A DNA stretch of 38,365 nt from positions 1 through 38,365 of IMG/VR virus record IMGVR_UViG_3300025674_000131; one strand, written 5' to 3'. The notes beneath the pieces were generated by a model that did no database searches, had not been told where the DNA came from, and saw only the letters and a program-made list of their open reading frames with translations. Shown in pieces: positions 17,064-25,183 of the stretch. The position numbers and the translations under genes are program-made. The first letter of the stretch is position 1. Every line of letters begins with the position of its first letter. The stretch comes from a virus.

Positions 17064-17506
17064 CGGCAGAATACACTGAGCCGTTGGACTCTATTATCAC
17101 CGTACTAGGTGATTGGAACAGGGCTAACACAGAAAACATCAAACCTGTCATCATTGATATCGCTGACCATAGTCCTGAGCGTGGTAAGCGTTTGGATTTA
17201 CAGCGTAGCGACTTTGTGCTATGTTACGAAACTGCACACAGTGAAGAGCAACCCGATTTGTTTTACAACTTTGTTACAACAAGAGTAAACATCACGGTTG
17301 ACATAAGAACTGCAGTCAGTAGAACTAGACTTAGGAAAATGGAAGATGAATTCCGTCGTTTAATTCATACTAAGCGCAAGGGTGACGGTGTTAATTACGA
17401 TAGATTAATCATCAAAACTCGCACCGATCTTAGTGACAGAACCAAGCGTTTGTTTAGACATACCTTCCAAGTCGAGGTAGTGATACTGGCTGAATTGATT
17501 CCATGA
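17060..17506 (+). CDS. Tail terminator or tail-completion protein candidate
   Basis: The protein has 148 residues, starting inside the connector's stop (ATGA overlap). It has an alpha/beta pattern: an N-terminal helix (DSIITVLGDWNRANTENI), strands around DFVLCYETA and VNITVDIRTA, a helix KMEDEFRRLIHTKRK, and a final strand pair (RLFRHTFQVEVVILAEL). This resembles small neck proteins that cap the tail tube in siphoviruses, and its position between connector and tube genes is right for one. The sequence is too divergent to name the family with certainty. Its stop overlaps the GAGGTGAT site for the next gene. Confidence 0.6.
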   Translation: MTAEYTEPLDSIITVLGDWNRANTENIKPVIIDIADHSPERGKRLDLQRSDFVLCYETAHSEEQPDLFYNFVTTRVNITVDIRTAVSRTRLRKMEDEFRRLIHTKRKGDGVNYDRLIIKTRTDLSDRTKRLFRHTFQVEVVILAELIP

Positions 17507-17515
17507 GGTGATTAG

Positions 17516-19513
17516 ATGGGAGGGTTCGCAGCACACTACAAGGGAGATGTCTCTGAGGCAACGATGGGTCATGAAACTGGGCTTTACATTGAGCACAATG
17601 AGCCTCTAACTTGGTCAGCAACTGATGGTGCAGACCACACTGTAATTACATTTGCAACTGCTGCAGGTGCTGCAGGCTCAATAGGTTCTAATACAGCAGC
17701 GGGTGTGTTAAGTGTACCAATAGGTATGTTAATTGGTACTAAAATGACATTTCATGGTGACACTGGCAATTTCTCTGCTCATTATTATGAGGCAGTCAGT
17801 GGTAAGATATTCAGCATTGTAGACCATACCTTTGAATCGGGTGTAACTAAAATTAAGATAGTACCTGCAATGAACCTCGGAGGGACTGTTAATAGTTTTG
17901 ATACTGACGTTATCTTTGTCCACTCTCTCGGTATGCCTACCGTTGGAGTAACTACGGCTATCGATGCTAGTGCTGCTGCATCTGCTGAAGTTAGTTTAAT
18001 CGACCAATTCATAGGGCTGTCATCATTCATGACTTTACCTGATATGACTGTAGACATACACAAGTATCACGTTGTAGGTTTAGGTAGGCAGGTTGCAGTG
18101 CAGCAAACGGGTAAGGTTCACCACATGGGCGGTGTACTTGAAATGCCATTACATAGTCCACGCTGGCTGTACTATAGTCTTGGGAGAGAAGTGGTAGACG
18201 CTTACAACTGTGGCTCTAATCCAACGGGTCATACTTCTAAAACCAGTTTGACTTACACCGTTGCCCCCGGTCAGACTTTCATCGATTTAGATAGCCTAGC
18301 GTTTGGCTCTGCTACAGCGGCAGTGGGTGATTACATTCTCATCAAAGACACCACTCGGACACCGACAGTCACTTACAAGACTCCTGACATAGCGACTACA
18401 GACTATTGGCCTCCTGCTAGTGCTAGTAGTTTAGGATCGGATGCCCATCACTTTGAGTGGACAGAGACTAGTGAGTGTCGCAGGATTGCGGCAATAGAGC
18501 CTTTGGCTAGTGGGCACAGGGTCTTTGTTGATGACCCTTGGCAGTTTGAGCACAGTAACGATGAGGTTTTACTAAGAAAGTATGATTCGACAGGCCCAAG
18601 TATTGCGACAACAAAAGACATAACAAATCCTGTTAGGCGTTTACTATTCTCAAGTGACACCATTCCATCATTCTGTTTAGAGCATAGCATTCGCAATCGA
18701 GATGTTGGGTCGTACAGTACAGAGCAGACATCGAACGCACCGGGCGGTGCTAATGATAGCAAACAACTGACACGCATCTTTAGAGGATGTAAAGTTGTAG
18801 AATACGAATTGTCATCTACTGTAGACGCTGAATTAAGATACAGATGTATATTCGATGCCCTTTCTACTTACACCGACACTGGTAGACTGGAGACATCGAA
18901 CAAGGGTGACAGATACATTGCACACAGAATGTTCCAAAACACTGCAACTGACGATGCATCGAGAAAGGCATCAGGTATTGCAAGTGGCTCTGAAAAGCCG
19001 TTTATGTTTTACAACGGCAGCGTAGAGGCATTCGGCTCCAGTCTCGGCATGGTCAGTGCGTTTGAGTTAAGAGGAAAGACTGGAGTAGAACTCTTCCACA
19101 CTATACAGAGCAACCCCATTGCTGAAACACTTGATACAAACAACCTATCTACAAAGCAAGTACCGTATGGTGGCACTAGAAACGCATCAATCATTCGTGA
19201 AGGTCGTGAAGAGTTTGAGATGGAAATAGACGTAATTTTGACTGATGCTACCCTGCTTCATCGATTGCGTAGTCACCTTGAAACTGGTGGGACGGTTGGT
19301 GAAACGGGTAACCTAATTCATTTGCATTTCACGAAGCCAATTGTTAGTGGTGGCGGTAGCAATGCTCAATCACTTAGAATCCTCATAGACGATTATGTTA
19401 TTACTGAAGTACCTGTTCCCGTACCTGATGGAATGGGACTATTGCATTCCAAAATTAGGCTGGAGCCGAGAAACGTCAAGGTAATCAGTCAAGATACGTT
19501 ATACCATTGTTGA
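17516..19513 (+). CDS. Major tail tube protein candidate, enlarged
   Basis: The protein has 665 residues, much longer than typical tube proteins of 150-350. The segment IPSFCLEHSIRNRD then RIFRGCKVVEYELSSTVDAE (about 385-445) matches the pattern of phage tube proteins in which an EHS strand is followed by a G-C-hydrophobic strand. The end (ILIDDYVITEVPVPVPDG) also fits a tube strand. Extra beta domains are inserted, including AAVGDYILIKDTT near 268, a module shared with other proteins here. A GAGGTGAT site three bases before the ATG supports the start. Chaperone-like genes follow closely, as expected after a tube gene. A sheath or spike protein is a less likely alternative. Confidence 0.62.
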   Translation: MGGFAAHYKGDVSEATMGHETGLYIEHNEPLTWSATDGADHTVITFATAAGAAGSIGSNTAAGVLSVPIGMLIGTKMTFHGDTGNFSAHYYEAVSGKIFSIVDHTFESGVTKIKIVPAMNLGGTVNSFDTDVIFVHSLGMPTVGVTTAIDASAAASAEVSLIDQFIGLSSFMTLPDMTVDIHKYHVVGLGRQVAVQQTGKVHHMGGVLEMPLHSPRWLYYSLGREVVDAYNCGSNPTGHTSKTSLTYTVAPGQTFIDLDSLAFGSATAAVGDYILIKDTTRTPTVTYKTPDIATTDYWPPASASSLGSDAHHFEWTETSECRRIAAIEPLASGHRVFVDDPWQFEHSNDEVLLRKYDSTGPSIATTKDITNPVRRLLFSSDTIPSFCLEHSIRNRDVGSYSTEQTSNAPGGANDSKQLTRIFRGCKVVEYELSSTVDAELRYRCIFDALSTYTDTGRLETSNKGDRYIAHRMFQNTATDDASRKASGIASGSEKPFMFYNGSVEAFGSSLGMVSAFELRGKTGVELFHTIQSNPIAETLDTNNLSTKQVPYGGTRNASIIREGREEFEMEIDVILTDATLLHRLRSHLETGGTVGETGNLIHLHFTKPIVSGGGSNAQSLRILIDDYVITEVPVPVPDGMGLLHSKIRLEPRNVKVISQDTLYHC

Positions 19514-19522
19514 GTTGAGAAT

Positions 19523-19729
19523 ATGCCGATGAAGTTTTGGAAAGCCCTTCATCCTCGTATTGAAATCGATGTTATGGACGAAGAAGAAGAGGGAGGAGAC
19601 TACCTCTTCGACCCTGAAGCAGGGAGAGCCAGCGATAATCCGTTCGCCCACCTTGCTTCACAGGATGCCCCCGAACAGGCTGCATCCGAGGACGCAGTGA
19701 GTAAGTATGTCGCAGGAGAAGAAGAATAG
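19523..19729 (+). CDS. Short acidic protein preceding the tail chaperone gene
   Basis: The protein has 68 residues with a basic, hydrophobic start (MPMKFWKALHPRIEIDVMD) and a very acidic, Ala-rich remainder (DEEEEGGDYLF; ending KYVAGEEE). It is probably disordered. Its last 23 bases overlap the next gene in another frame. It may be a small tail assembly factor. No family is recognised. The binding site is weak (GTTGAG), so expression may depend on coupling to the tube gene ten bases upstream. Confidence 0.5.
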   Translation: MPMKFWKALHPRIEIDVMDEEEEGGDYLFDPEAGRASDNPFAHLASQDAPEQAASEDAVSKYVAGEEE

Positions 19730-20075
19730 TATTGAAATTGAAATAAACGGATTACTTCATGAGATATCAGCAAAGCCCTTGACATTTTTCGATGTTCAAG
19801 CAGCGGCCCCTTTGCTGATGAGTGGCACCATGGACTTTTCTGATTACTGGCGACATGCTTTCAGGAATTGGTTATTTTATGACGATTACTTTGACGTGGA
19901 AAGACTGACTCCTGAAGAAGGAAAGGCACTTGCCTCTATACTTCCTGAACCTAGTGAGGTGATGGAATGGTTACTTTTTCGGGAGCCGAAGTCGGACAAA
20001 TCAAACACTTCATCAACGGCAGGTCCGTTGCCAACCGACTTCGGTACCAACGAGAAGGGATGGAATACCTTCTGA
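19707..20075 (+). CDS. Tail assembly chaperone, first frame (G-like)
   Basis: The protein has 122 residues, with an N-terminal beta hairpin (SIEIEINGLLHEISAKPLTF) and helices (FFDVQAAAPLLMSGTMDFSD, then EEGKALASILPEPSEVMEWL). Size, location directly after the tube gene, and the overlap with a second frame match the tail assembly chaperone genes of siphoviruses, which cover the tape measure during tail assembly. From about residue 87 the frame overlaps the -1 frame at 19967-20236, and its last 30 residues are polar, low-complexity and look like a simple read-out tail (KSDKSNTSSTAG). That is what is expected if the functional long form shifts frame. Confidence 0.62.
   Translation: MSQEKKNSIEIEINGLLHEISAKPLTFFDVQAAAPLLMSGTMDFSDYWRHAFRNWLFYDDYFDVERLTPEEGKALASILPEPSEVMEWLLFREPKSDKSNTSSTAGPLPTDFGTNEKGWNTF
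19956..19979 (+). promoter_or_regulatory. Candidate -1 frameshift signal or internal start in the chaperone overlap
   Basis: GAGGTGAT (19956-19963) is followed at 19975-19979 by five T bases. In the first frame TTT at 19977 can re-pair with TTT at 19976, moving to the -1 frame that opens at 19958 and runs to 20236. A ribosome-binding-like site 10-14 bases before the slip is a known stimulator of -1 shifting (as in dnaX). The same site lies three bases before ATG 19967, so separate initiation is an alternative. The T run is not a perfect X-XXY-YYZ heptamer, and no stem-loop was established. Confidence 0.4.
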
Positions 20076-20236
20076 TGACACACTATAACATGGGGCTGAA
20101 CGAAGTGAGAAATCTTAGCGTAACAGATGCCAAACAGTTACTATACTGGGCGCAGGCCTCTAATGACGAATCAGAGGCTTCAGCAAACGCAGTTTACTTG
20201 GGGTATGACGTTGTGCCACCATTGGAGGAGATATAA
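19967..20236 (+). CDS. Tail assembly chaperone, second frame (T-like extension or separate small protein)
   Basis: This is the -1 frame relative to the first chaperone frame. It encodes 89 residues if started at ATG 19967, or a C-terminal extension of about 85 residues after a shift at the T run. The sequence is helical (VGQIKHFINGRSVANRLRYQ, then LLMTHYNMGLNEVRNLSVTD), followed by AKQLLYWAQASNDESEASAN. In lambda and relatives the long GT form binds the tape measure, and the gene after this one is tape-measure-like. A GAGGTGAT site before the ATG also allows independent translation. Its stop overlaps the next ATG (TAATG). Confidence 0.6.
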   Translation: MVTFSGAEVGQIKHFINGRSVANRLRYQREGMEYLLMTHYNMGLNEVRNLSVTDAKQLLYWAQASNDESEASANAVYLGYDVVPPLEEI

Positions 20237-20655
20237 TGGTAGACGGCAATATCGATCCTAGAAGCGTAGAAGCGATGGAGAACTTCAAAGATTATACCGA
20301 AGAGGCGCAGAAAAACATGAGGGCTTTGCAGGAACAGATGGACAAGTTCACTAATTCTATGGCGATGACTAAAGCACATAGTAACGACCTGAGAGAATCG
20401 CTCAGACAGACTAGTAAAACAGAAGGCTTCAGCCAACTGACAAGTCCTTCCACAGAAAGAACCCAAGCAGGTTTAGGTGCTACTCAAGAAACACCGGGCG
20501 ACATCACTGTAAACCTCCGCATAGATGTCAGCGGTGTAACTGATAGAAGTGATAAGAAGGCACTGGCTAAAGAAATCAGTGCTATGGTTCAAAAGGAATT
20601 ACGATCTAAAATGGGTGGTCCACTCAATCAAAGCGGATTTAGTAGGAGTGGTTGA
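20236..20655 (+). CDS. Very short tape-measure-like or tail scaffold protein
   Basis: The protein has 139 residues. It starts with a coiled-coil helix (residues about 10-60, EEAQKNMRALQEQMDKFTNS), has a Ser/Thr/Gln-rich linker, then ITVNLRIDVSGVTDRSDKKA followed by LAKEISAMVQKELRSKM. That last pattern, a short strand ending in D-V-S-G-V-T-D and then an amphipathic helix, is common at the C-terminus of phage tape measure proteins. Its position after the chaperones is also that of a tape measure. With about 0.15 nm of tail per residue in siphoviruses, 139 residues would specify only about 20 nm. It could instead be a tail-tip scaffold. Confidence 0.5.
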   Translation: MVDGNIDPRSVEAMENFKDYTEEAQKNMRALQEQMDKFTNSMAMTKAHSNDLRESLRQTSKTEGFSQLTSPSTERTQAGLGATQETPGDITVNLRIDVSGVTDRSDKKALAKEISAMVQKELRSKMGGPLNQSGFSRSG

Positions 20656-20657
20656 AA

Positions 20658-23198
20658 ATGGCTGACGGGGAGAGAGTGCCTGTGCGACTAGTACAGGAAA
20701 ATGGTAACACCATCTCCCTAGATGCGACTAGCATAGACATGGTTGTAGAAAGACAACAGTCTGCCTTTGGTATACCTTTGGCTGATGCAAAGAAAATGGC
20801 GATTGATTTGAACCAAGCAGTTGTAGGTTTTGAGATACAGGGTGTGTTTACCGATGACGAAGGACAAGAGGCCTCTTCTCAAGCAAAGGCCGTAGTTGAT
20901 TTGAATCATACCCAAACGCTATTTGACCAAGAGGCTGCAGCAGCCTATGCTGAAGCCAACAGTGGTGGTAAACAACAGGCAAGGGGCGTTGGTAATAAAA
21001 GAGGCCTTGGCGGTAGACCTACTAGCATACACGTTGCTCCAAGAAGAAGAAGAACGGATTGGTTAAAATGGCACGGCAAATACATGTCCTTTCCAGTTGC
21101 ATACTGGGTAGAACAAAATCAAACGGCGACAGGTGGGTTACCCATTACATCGGGTCTTAGTGTCAGATTTAGTGCAAGTGATTTGTCTGCTACTAATATG
21201 GTAGGCGGAGTTTTAGAGCACGGTGCTACTGTAAACACTTGGGTAGATTCTATTTCTAGTGTAACTGCAAACAAATCAGGTTCACCTATATACAAACAAC
21301 ACGGTGCTGGAGGACAACCTTACGTTTACTTTGATGGCTCGTCTAGGTTCGATGTAGCCTACAACGCTGCACTGCACCCTCAAAGTAAAACTGTATTCAT
21401 TGTAGCAAATAGTACAGACCGCAACGCTGACTCAGAGCAATACGTGATTAACACTAGAGAAGGTTCTAATAAAGGTTGGACTATTCGTTATAGATTTGGT
21501 AGTAACAATAAGATTAGATTAGCACTTTACAATTCAGGTAGCGACGAAGTATCAGATTCAACAACAGTGCTTGTAGCAGGTGTTCCACAACTACACGCCC
21601 ACACTGCTGATAGGCAAGGCGATGGTACATACCATACTGAATTGTATAATAGGGGCGAATTAGAAGATACCGATACTGGGGATGACTACGATATAGTTGA
21701 TGACGATGCTACACAAATAGGGTCAGGTAGTAGTGGTGATTTCTTAACGGGTAACATTTACGAAATCATAGTTTATGATAGAGTGCTTGCTAACTTTGAA
21801 AGAGAACAAGTTGAAGGCTATCTTTCAAGCAAATACAACATACCAATAAATGGCATTTTTGAAGGGGAGCACCCTTACAAATTTTTCAGTTTTAGAGAAG
21901 ATGCAGACTCTGTCAAAGTAGTCTTTGATGCTAAAAGAGTTCCATCTAAATTAGAGCCTTATGGTTTTGTGAATAAAGTAAGACCAATGCAAGGTGTTTA
22001 CGTTGGTTCCACCGATTATGATGGGGCTAAAGTCAATTTTGAAATCACCACGACTGACGATCCTAGAGAGTGGATTGAACTTACCAATAGCACTTCACCT
22101 ACAAACTTGAAATTTAAAGACCCATCAACTGGTGCAATAAGAAGTGATGCTACAACTGGTGATTTATTAGTGAAAGTGACTGCACTTACTGCATCTACGA
22201 TTAACTGTGAAATAGTTAGCGGGTTAGGTTCCACTTTAAATGCGAACGACGAAATACACTTAGCACCAGTCTTTGGTCCTGAGTATGAGTCTTCGCTTTA
22301 CGGAGGTCCGGTACTAGTTCTTCCTATAGAAAACGCATTCGCAGAGTTCACTGCTCACGGTCAAACTGTAACTTACGTGGACTTCCCTAATTATGAAGAC
22401 GGAGAAACTAGAACCGAGGGCAATTCGCAAATACCTACTCATCCAAGTATTCATCCACCGGGAAAAAGAGCAGACGAATATATCACATATCTATTATCCA
22501 ATTTACTTACTCAACCCGGTTTAGAAATAAGTCAGCGACCAGTCAATGCGGTGGGTGATGTAGCAATAGATAGTGTATTTACAACTGCTATCAAGAAAAG
22601 CGGAGATGGTTTTGAAACAAGATTAGAGATAACTCAAGTCCATGCTACATCACTTGGCACTGTCAACAACCAAATTCGTCACAACTTTGGAGTCGGCACT
22701 TTACCCACAGTGCAGGGCTTTACAGGAGGCAGGGCAGGCAAGAGGGTTAAGTCCGCTGGTGATAAAGTGCAGGACATCTTGGGTATACTTGGTAATAGCA
22801 ATAGTTTTGATGTGACAAAGTCAAACAATAGTCTAGGTAATTTTATTTTAGATGTCGCCAGTCTTGCCACACAGACATTTTATGGTGAAAGAAATAGAGG
22901 GGATTACATATACGCTATCCAAATACCTTACAACACCAATGTCACAAAGGGCAACAGTAGTTTAGATGAGCAAGTTGCACAAAGAAATCACTGGGTCATG
23001 ACTGACGATGCACCAACATTTGAGAAGATGGCTGTAAGTAACGATACTCATGCATCAAAGGATTACGCACCTGAGCATGATGACAGCAGGCGTAATGGCA
23101 TACACGGCATAATCACAGACTTCCATGTACATAGAGATGCAGAAATGAAAGCCTACGAGTTTGCTTTAAAATTCGTAGCGGCTAATATAATAATTTGA
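20658..23198 (+). CDS. Tail tip protein, paralogue 1, with inserted lectin-like (concanavalin/LamG) domain
   Basis: The protein has 846 residues from ATG 20658, supported by AGGAGTGG at 20644-20651; a TTG at 20652 would add two. Residues 1 to about 75 (SIDMVVERQQSAFGIPLADA, then AVVGFEIQGVFTDDEG) and a C-terminal block from about 698 (KSAGDKVQDILGILGN, IQIPYNTNVT, MKAYEFALKFVAANII) match the next gene, so the two are paralogues. Residues about 165-395 are a concanavalin A-like jellyroll insert, with FDGSSRFDV and the very typical ending NIYEIIVYDRVLANFEREQV and then EGYLSSKYNI. Such domains bind carbohydrate or protein and suit a host-surface contact. A tail distal, hub or baseplate role is inferred from order. 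Confidence 0.68.
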   Translation: MADGERVPVRLVQENGNTISLDATSIDMVVERQQSAFGIPLADAKKMAIDLNQAVVGFEIQGVFTDDEGQEASSQAKAVVDLNHTQTLFDQEAAAAYAEANSGGKQQARGVGNKRGLGGRPTSIHVAPRRRRTDWLKWHGKYMSFPVAYWVEQNQTATGGLPITSGLSVRFSASDLSATNMVGGVLEHGATVNTWVDSISSVTANKSGSPIYKQHGAGGQPYVYFDGSSRFDVAYNAALHPQSKTVFIVANSTDRNADSEQYVINTREGSNKGWTIRYRFGSNNKIRLALYNSGSDEVSDSTTVLVAGVPQLHAHTADRQGDGTYHTELYNRGELEDTDTGDDYDIVDDDATQIGSGSSGDFLTGNIYEIIVYDRVLANFEREQVEGYLSSKYNIPINGIFEGEHPYKFFSFREDADSVKVVFDAKRVPSKLEPYGFVNKVRPMQGVYVGSTDYDGAKVNFEITTTDDPREWIELTNSTSPTNLKFKDPSTGAIRSDATTGDLLVKVTALTASTINCEIVSGLGSTLNANDEIHLAPVFGPEYESSLYGGPVLVLPIENAFAEFTAHGQTVTYVDFPNYEDGETRTEGNSQIPTHPSIHPPGKRADEYITYLLSNLLTQPGLEISQRPVNAVGDVAIDSVFTTAIKKSGDGFETRLEITQVHATSLGTVNNQIRHNFGVGTLPTVQGFTGGRAGKRVKSAGDKVQDILGILGNSNSFDVTKSNNSLGNFILDVASLATQTFYGERNRGDYIYAIQIPYNTNVTKGNSSLDEQVAQRNHWVMTDDAPTFEKMAVSNDTHASKDYAPEHDDSRRNGIHGIITDFHVHRDAEMKAYEFALKFVAANIII

Positions 23199-23207
23199 GG
23201 GAATGAA

Positions 23208-25181
23208 ATGGCTTTACCTATACGATTAATTGTTGGGCCGGATAACTTGATGGAGATACCATTGGAGGCACAATCCCTAGATATCTCTGTAGATCGTAAT
23301 GCTTCCGCCTTTCCGACACCTAACAACATTGTAGGGAGAATAGCAATTGATACAAACATACCTAGTATTGCGATAGACATAGGGGGTGTGTTCCAAGATG
23401 ATACTAGTGCTAGTATCGATGTGGGTACAACTAAGTCTAAAATAAGTGGGGGAGATATAGTTTTCAATTTTGCATCTGCTATGCCTACTTCTAACTTAGC
23501 AAACAATGAATCGTTATTGTCAATATACGGTAATAATGACGTTTACATAGTGACTAGATTCAAAGAAGACTTTGCTAAGTCAACATCATCCACCACAGGT
23601 GACATAGACATTTACGACATCGACAGCGAAGATTTTGCTCTCCGTGTATTAACTTCTACACTCGATAACAGTTCTGACAGAAATTCTGTAGACCATCCCT
23701 CTGCTAGTTCTTATGCTGCTGGCTCGACTAGTATACAGGTTGATGCTGGTAGCGGGTTTAAAGTAGGGGAGAGAATACACCTGTCTAACGGTACATTTGT
23801 TGGTACAATTACTGGTATTAGTGGTGACATTTTGAGTTTTGCAAACGGCACTCTTGTTACCTTGGCAGATAACACTGACTTACATTCCTATTCTACGACT
23901 CTATACACGACTAAAGGACAGATAGTAGGTAGTGTAGTAGGCGTTAAAACTAATGCAGATGTAACGAAATTGAGAATAAAGGAAATCGAATTAGATAGTT
24001 TCGCTCAACCTGTTTATGATTATGTCGATTATTATATGGTTTTAGGTGGTGCTAGTGCACCAATTGAAAGGGTACTTGACCAAAAAGTAATCGAACTGTA
24101 CCCTAATTTTTGGCGTATAGATACTGTCAGCAGGACGAATAATGCTGGCTTTGCTCCTGCTAGGCCAAAACCGATAGCAGTACAATTACAATTTTCAGAT
24201 GATATGGCCCATACAGATTATCAAAACGAAGGGACCACTGGCTCTTATCCATCCGTAACTCAACAAGGAAAGCATATACCTAGTACAGTCAATGGTGTAA
24301 GGTCTTCTACTAGTAATGGCAAGGACGTAATCATAAAGGTACCAGTAGGAGGAATAAGCACACATTCTGTAAATGGTAATCCTGCAGAAACACTTGCGTT
24401 AATCGTAAAGAAAGCGTTAGAGTTGACCTCAGATGCAATGGAAATCGGAGACTTTGATGGAGCGTCAGGTTCAGCAGTATCAGATGCCTTTGAAGTATCT
24501 GTCTCAGGCCCTATGCTAAAAGTCAAGCAAAAAGTTGAACCTTTGAACAATACGTTGCTGTCTGTTTTAGAGCCTTGTAGTCAGGTACTTAACTCTCAAA
24601 ATTATGACATTGGAAGCGAGTTGGCACAAATAGAGTTCTTTACTGACAATTACAGTACCTACTCTGTAAGTGTAAATTCAAAGTCTGCAGGTGATAAAGT
24701 GCAGGATTTGATTGGACTAGTATCAAATGCTAAAAAGAATAGGGATTTAATCAGAGGCATACAAATACCTTATGATAGTTTGATACAAAGCGATGCAGTA
24801 ACGCCAACTGCAAGAAATTTCTTCTTGACTTTTGGAGAGCAAGACCCTGAAGCAAAAGGTTCCTCCGGTAATACTATCCCAGCGTCACGTACAATGATAC
24901 CGGGCTTACTACCGGGAGATTTAGGCGGTGACCCTTTACCAGATCGGGGTTCGGGTTTGCTTGCTAACATTGCTGAATTTGGTGATGCACTTTTGGCTCT
25001 TGGGTCATTTGTTACAAACTTTGTTGGTGATACATTTCTAACATTACTTTCTGACCCTCACGGAAACGAAGGTGGAATGAGGATTATTCCTGAAAAACTA
25101 CATGTACGCTATGATGCTGGCAACAACTACTACGCATTCAATTTGAGATTATTAGCGTCTGACTTTGTAATAGGGGTGTGA
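23208..25181 (+). CDS. Tail tip protein, paralogue 2
   Basis: The protein has 657 residues. It shares with the preceding gene the N-terminal domain (SLDISVDRNASAFPTPNNIV, then IAIDIGGVFQDD) and the C-terminal block from about 492 (KSAGDKVQDLIGLVSN, RGIQIPYDSL, ending YYAFNLRLLASDFVIGV). The lectin insert is absent; instead residues about 163-229 hold the small module SGFKVGERIHLSNGTFVGTI. This suggests a duplicated tip scaffold in which one copy gained a binding domain. It lies nine bases after its paralogue and two bases before the giant gene. Dit- or hub-like function is inferred from place after the tape measure; no catalytic domain is visible. Confidence 0.65.
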   Translation: MALPIRLIVGPDNLMEIPLEAQSLDISVDRNASAFPTPNNIVGRIAIDTNIPSIAIDIGGVFQDDTSASIDVGTTKSKISGGDIVFNFASAMPTSNLANNESLLSIYGNNDVYIVTRFKEDFAKSTSSTTGDIDIYDIDSEDFALRVLTSTLDNSSDRNSVDHPSASSYAAGSTSIQVDAGSGFKVGERIHLSNGTFVGTITGISGDILSFANGTLVTLADNTDLHSYSTTLYTTKGQIVGSVVGVKTNADVTKLRIKEIELDSFAQPVYDYVDYYMVLGGASAPIERVLDQKVIELYPNFWRIDTVSRTNNAGFAPARPKPIAVQLQFSDDMAHTDYQNEGTTGSYPSVTQQGKHIPSTVNGVRSSTSNGKDVIIKVPVGGISTHSVNGNPAETLALIVKKALELTSDAMEIGDFDGASGSAVSDAFEVSVSGPMLKVKQKVEPLNNTLLSVLEPCSQVLNSQNYDIGSELAQIEFFTDNYSTYSVSVNSKSAGDKVQDLIGLVSNAKKNRDLIRGIQIPYDSLIQSDAVTPTARNFFLTFGEQDPEAKGSSGNTIPASRTMIPGLLPGDLGGDPLPDRGSGLLANIAEFGDALLALGSFVTNFVGDTFLTLLSDPHGNEGGMRIIPEKLHVRYDAGNNYYAFNLRLLASDFVIGV

Positions 25182-25183
25182 AA

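Noticed and set aside
19523-19729. Programmed +1 shift joining the 68-residue acidic protein to the chaperone
   Set aside because: The overlap is only 23 bases, I see no slippery or stop-stalling site, and the chaperone has its own ATG.
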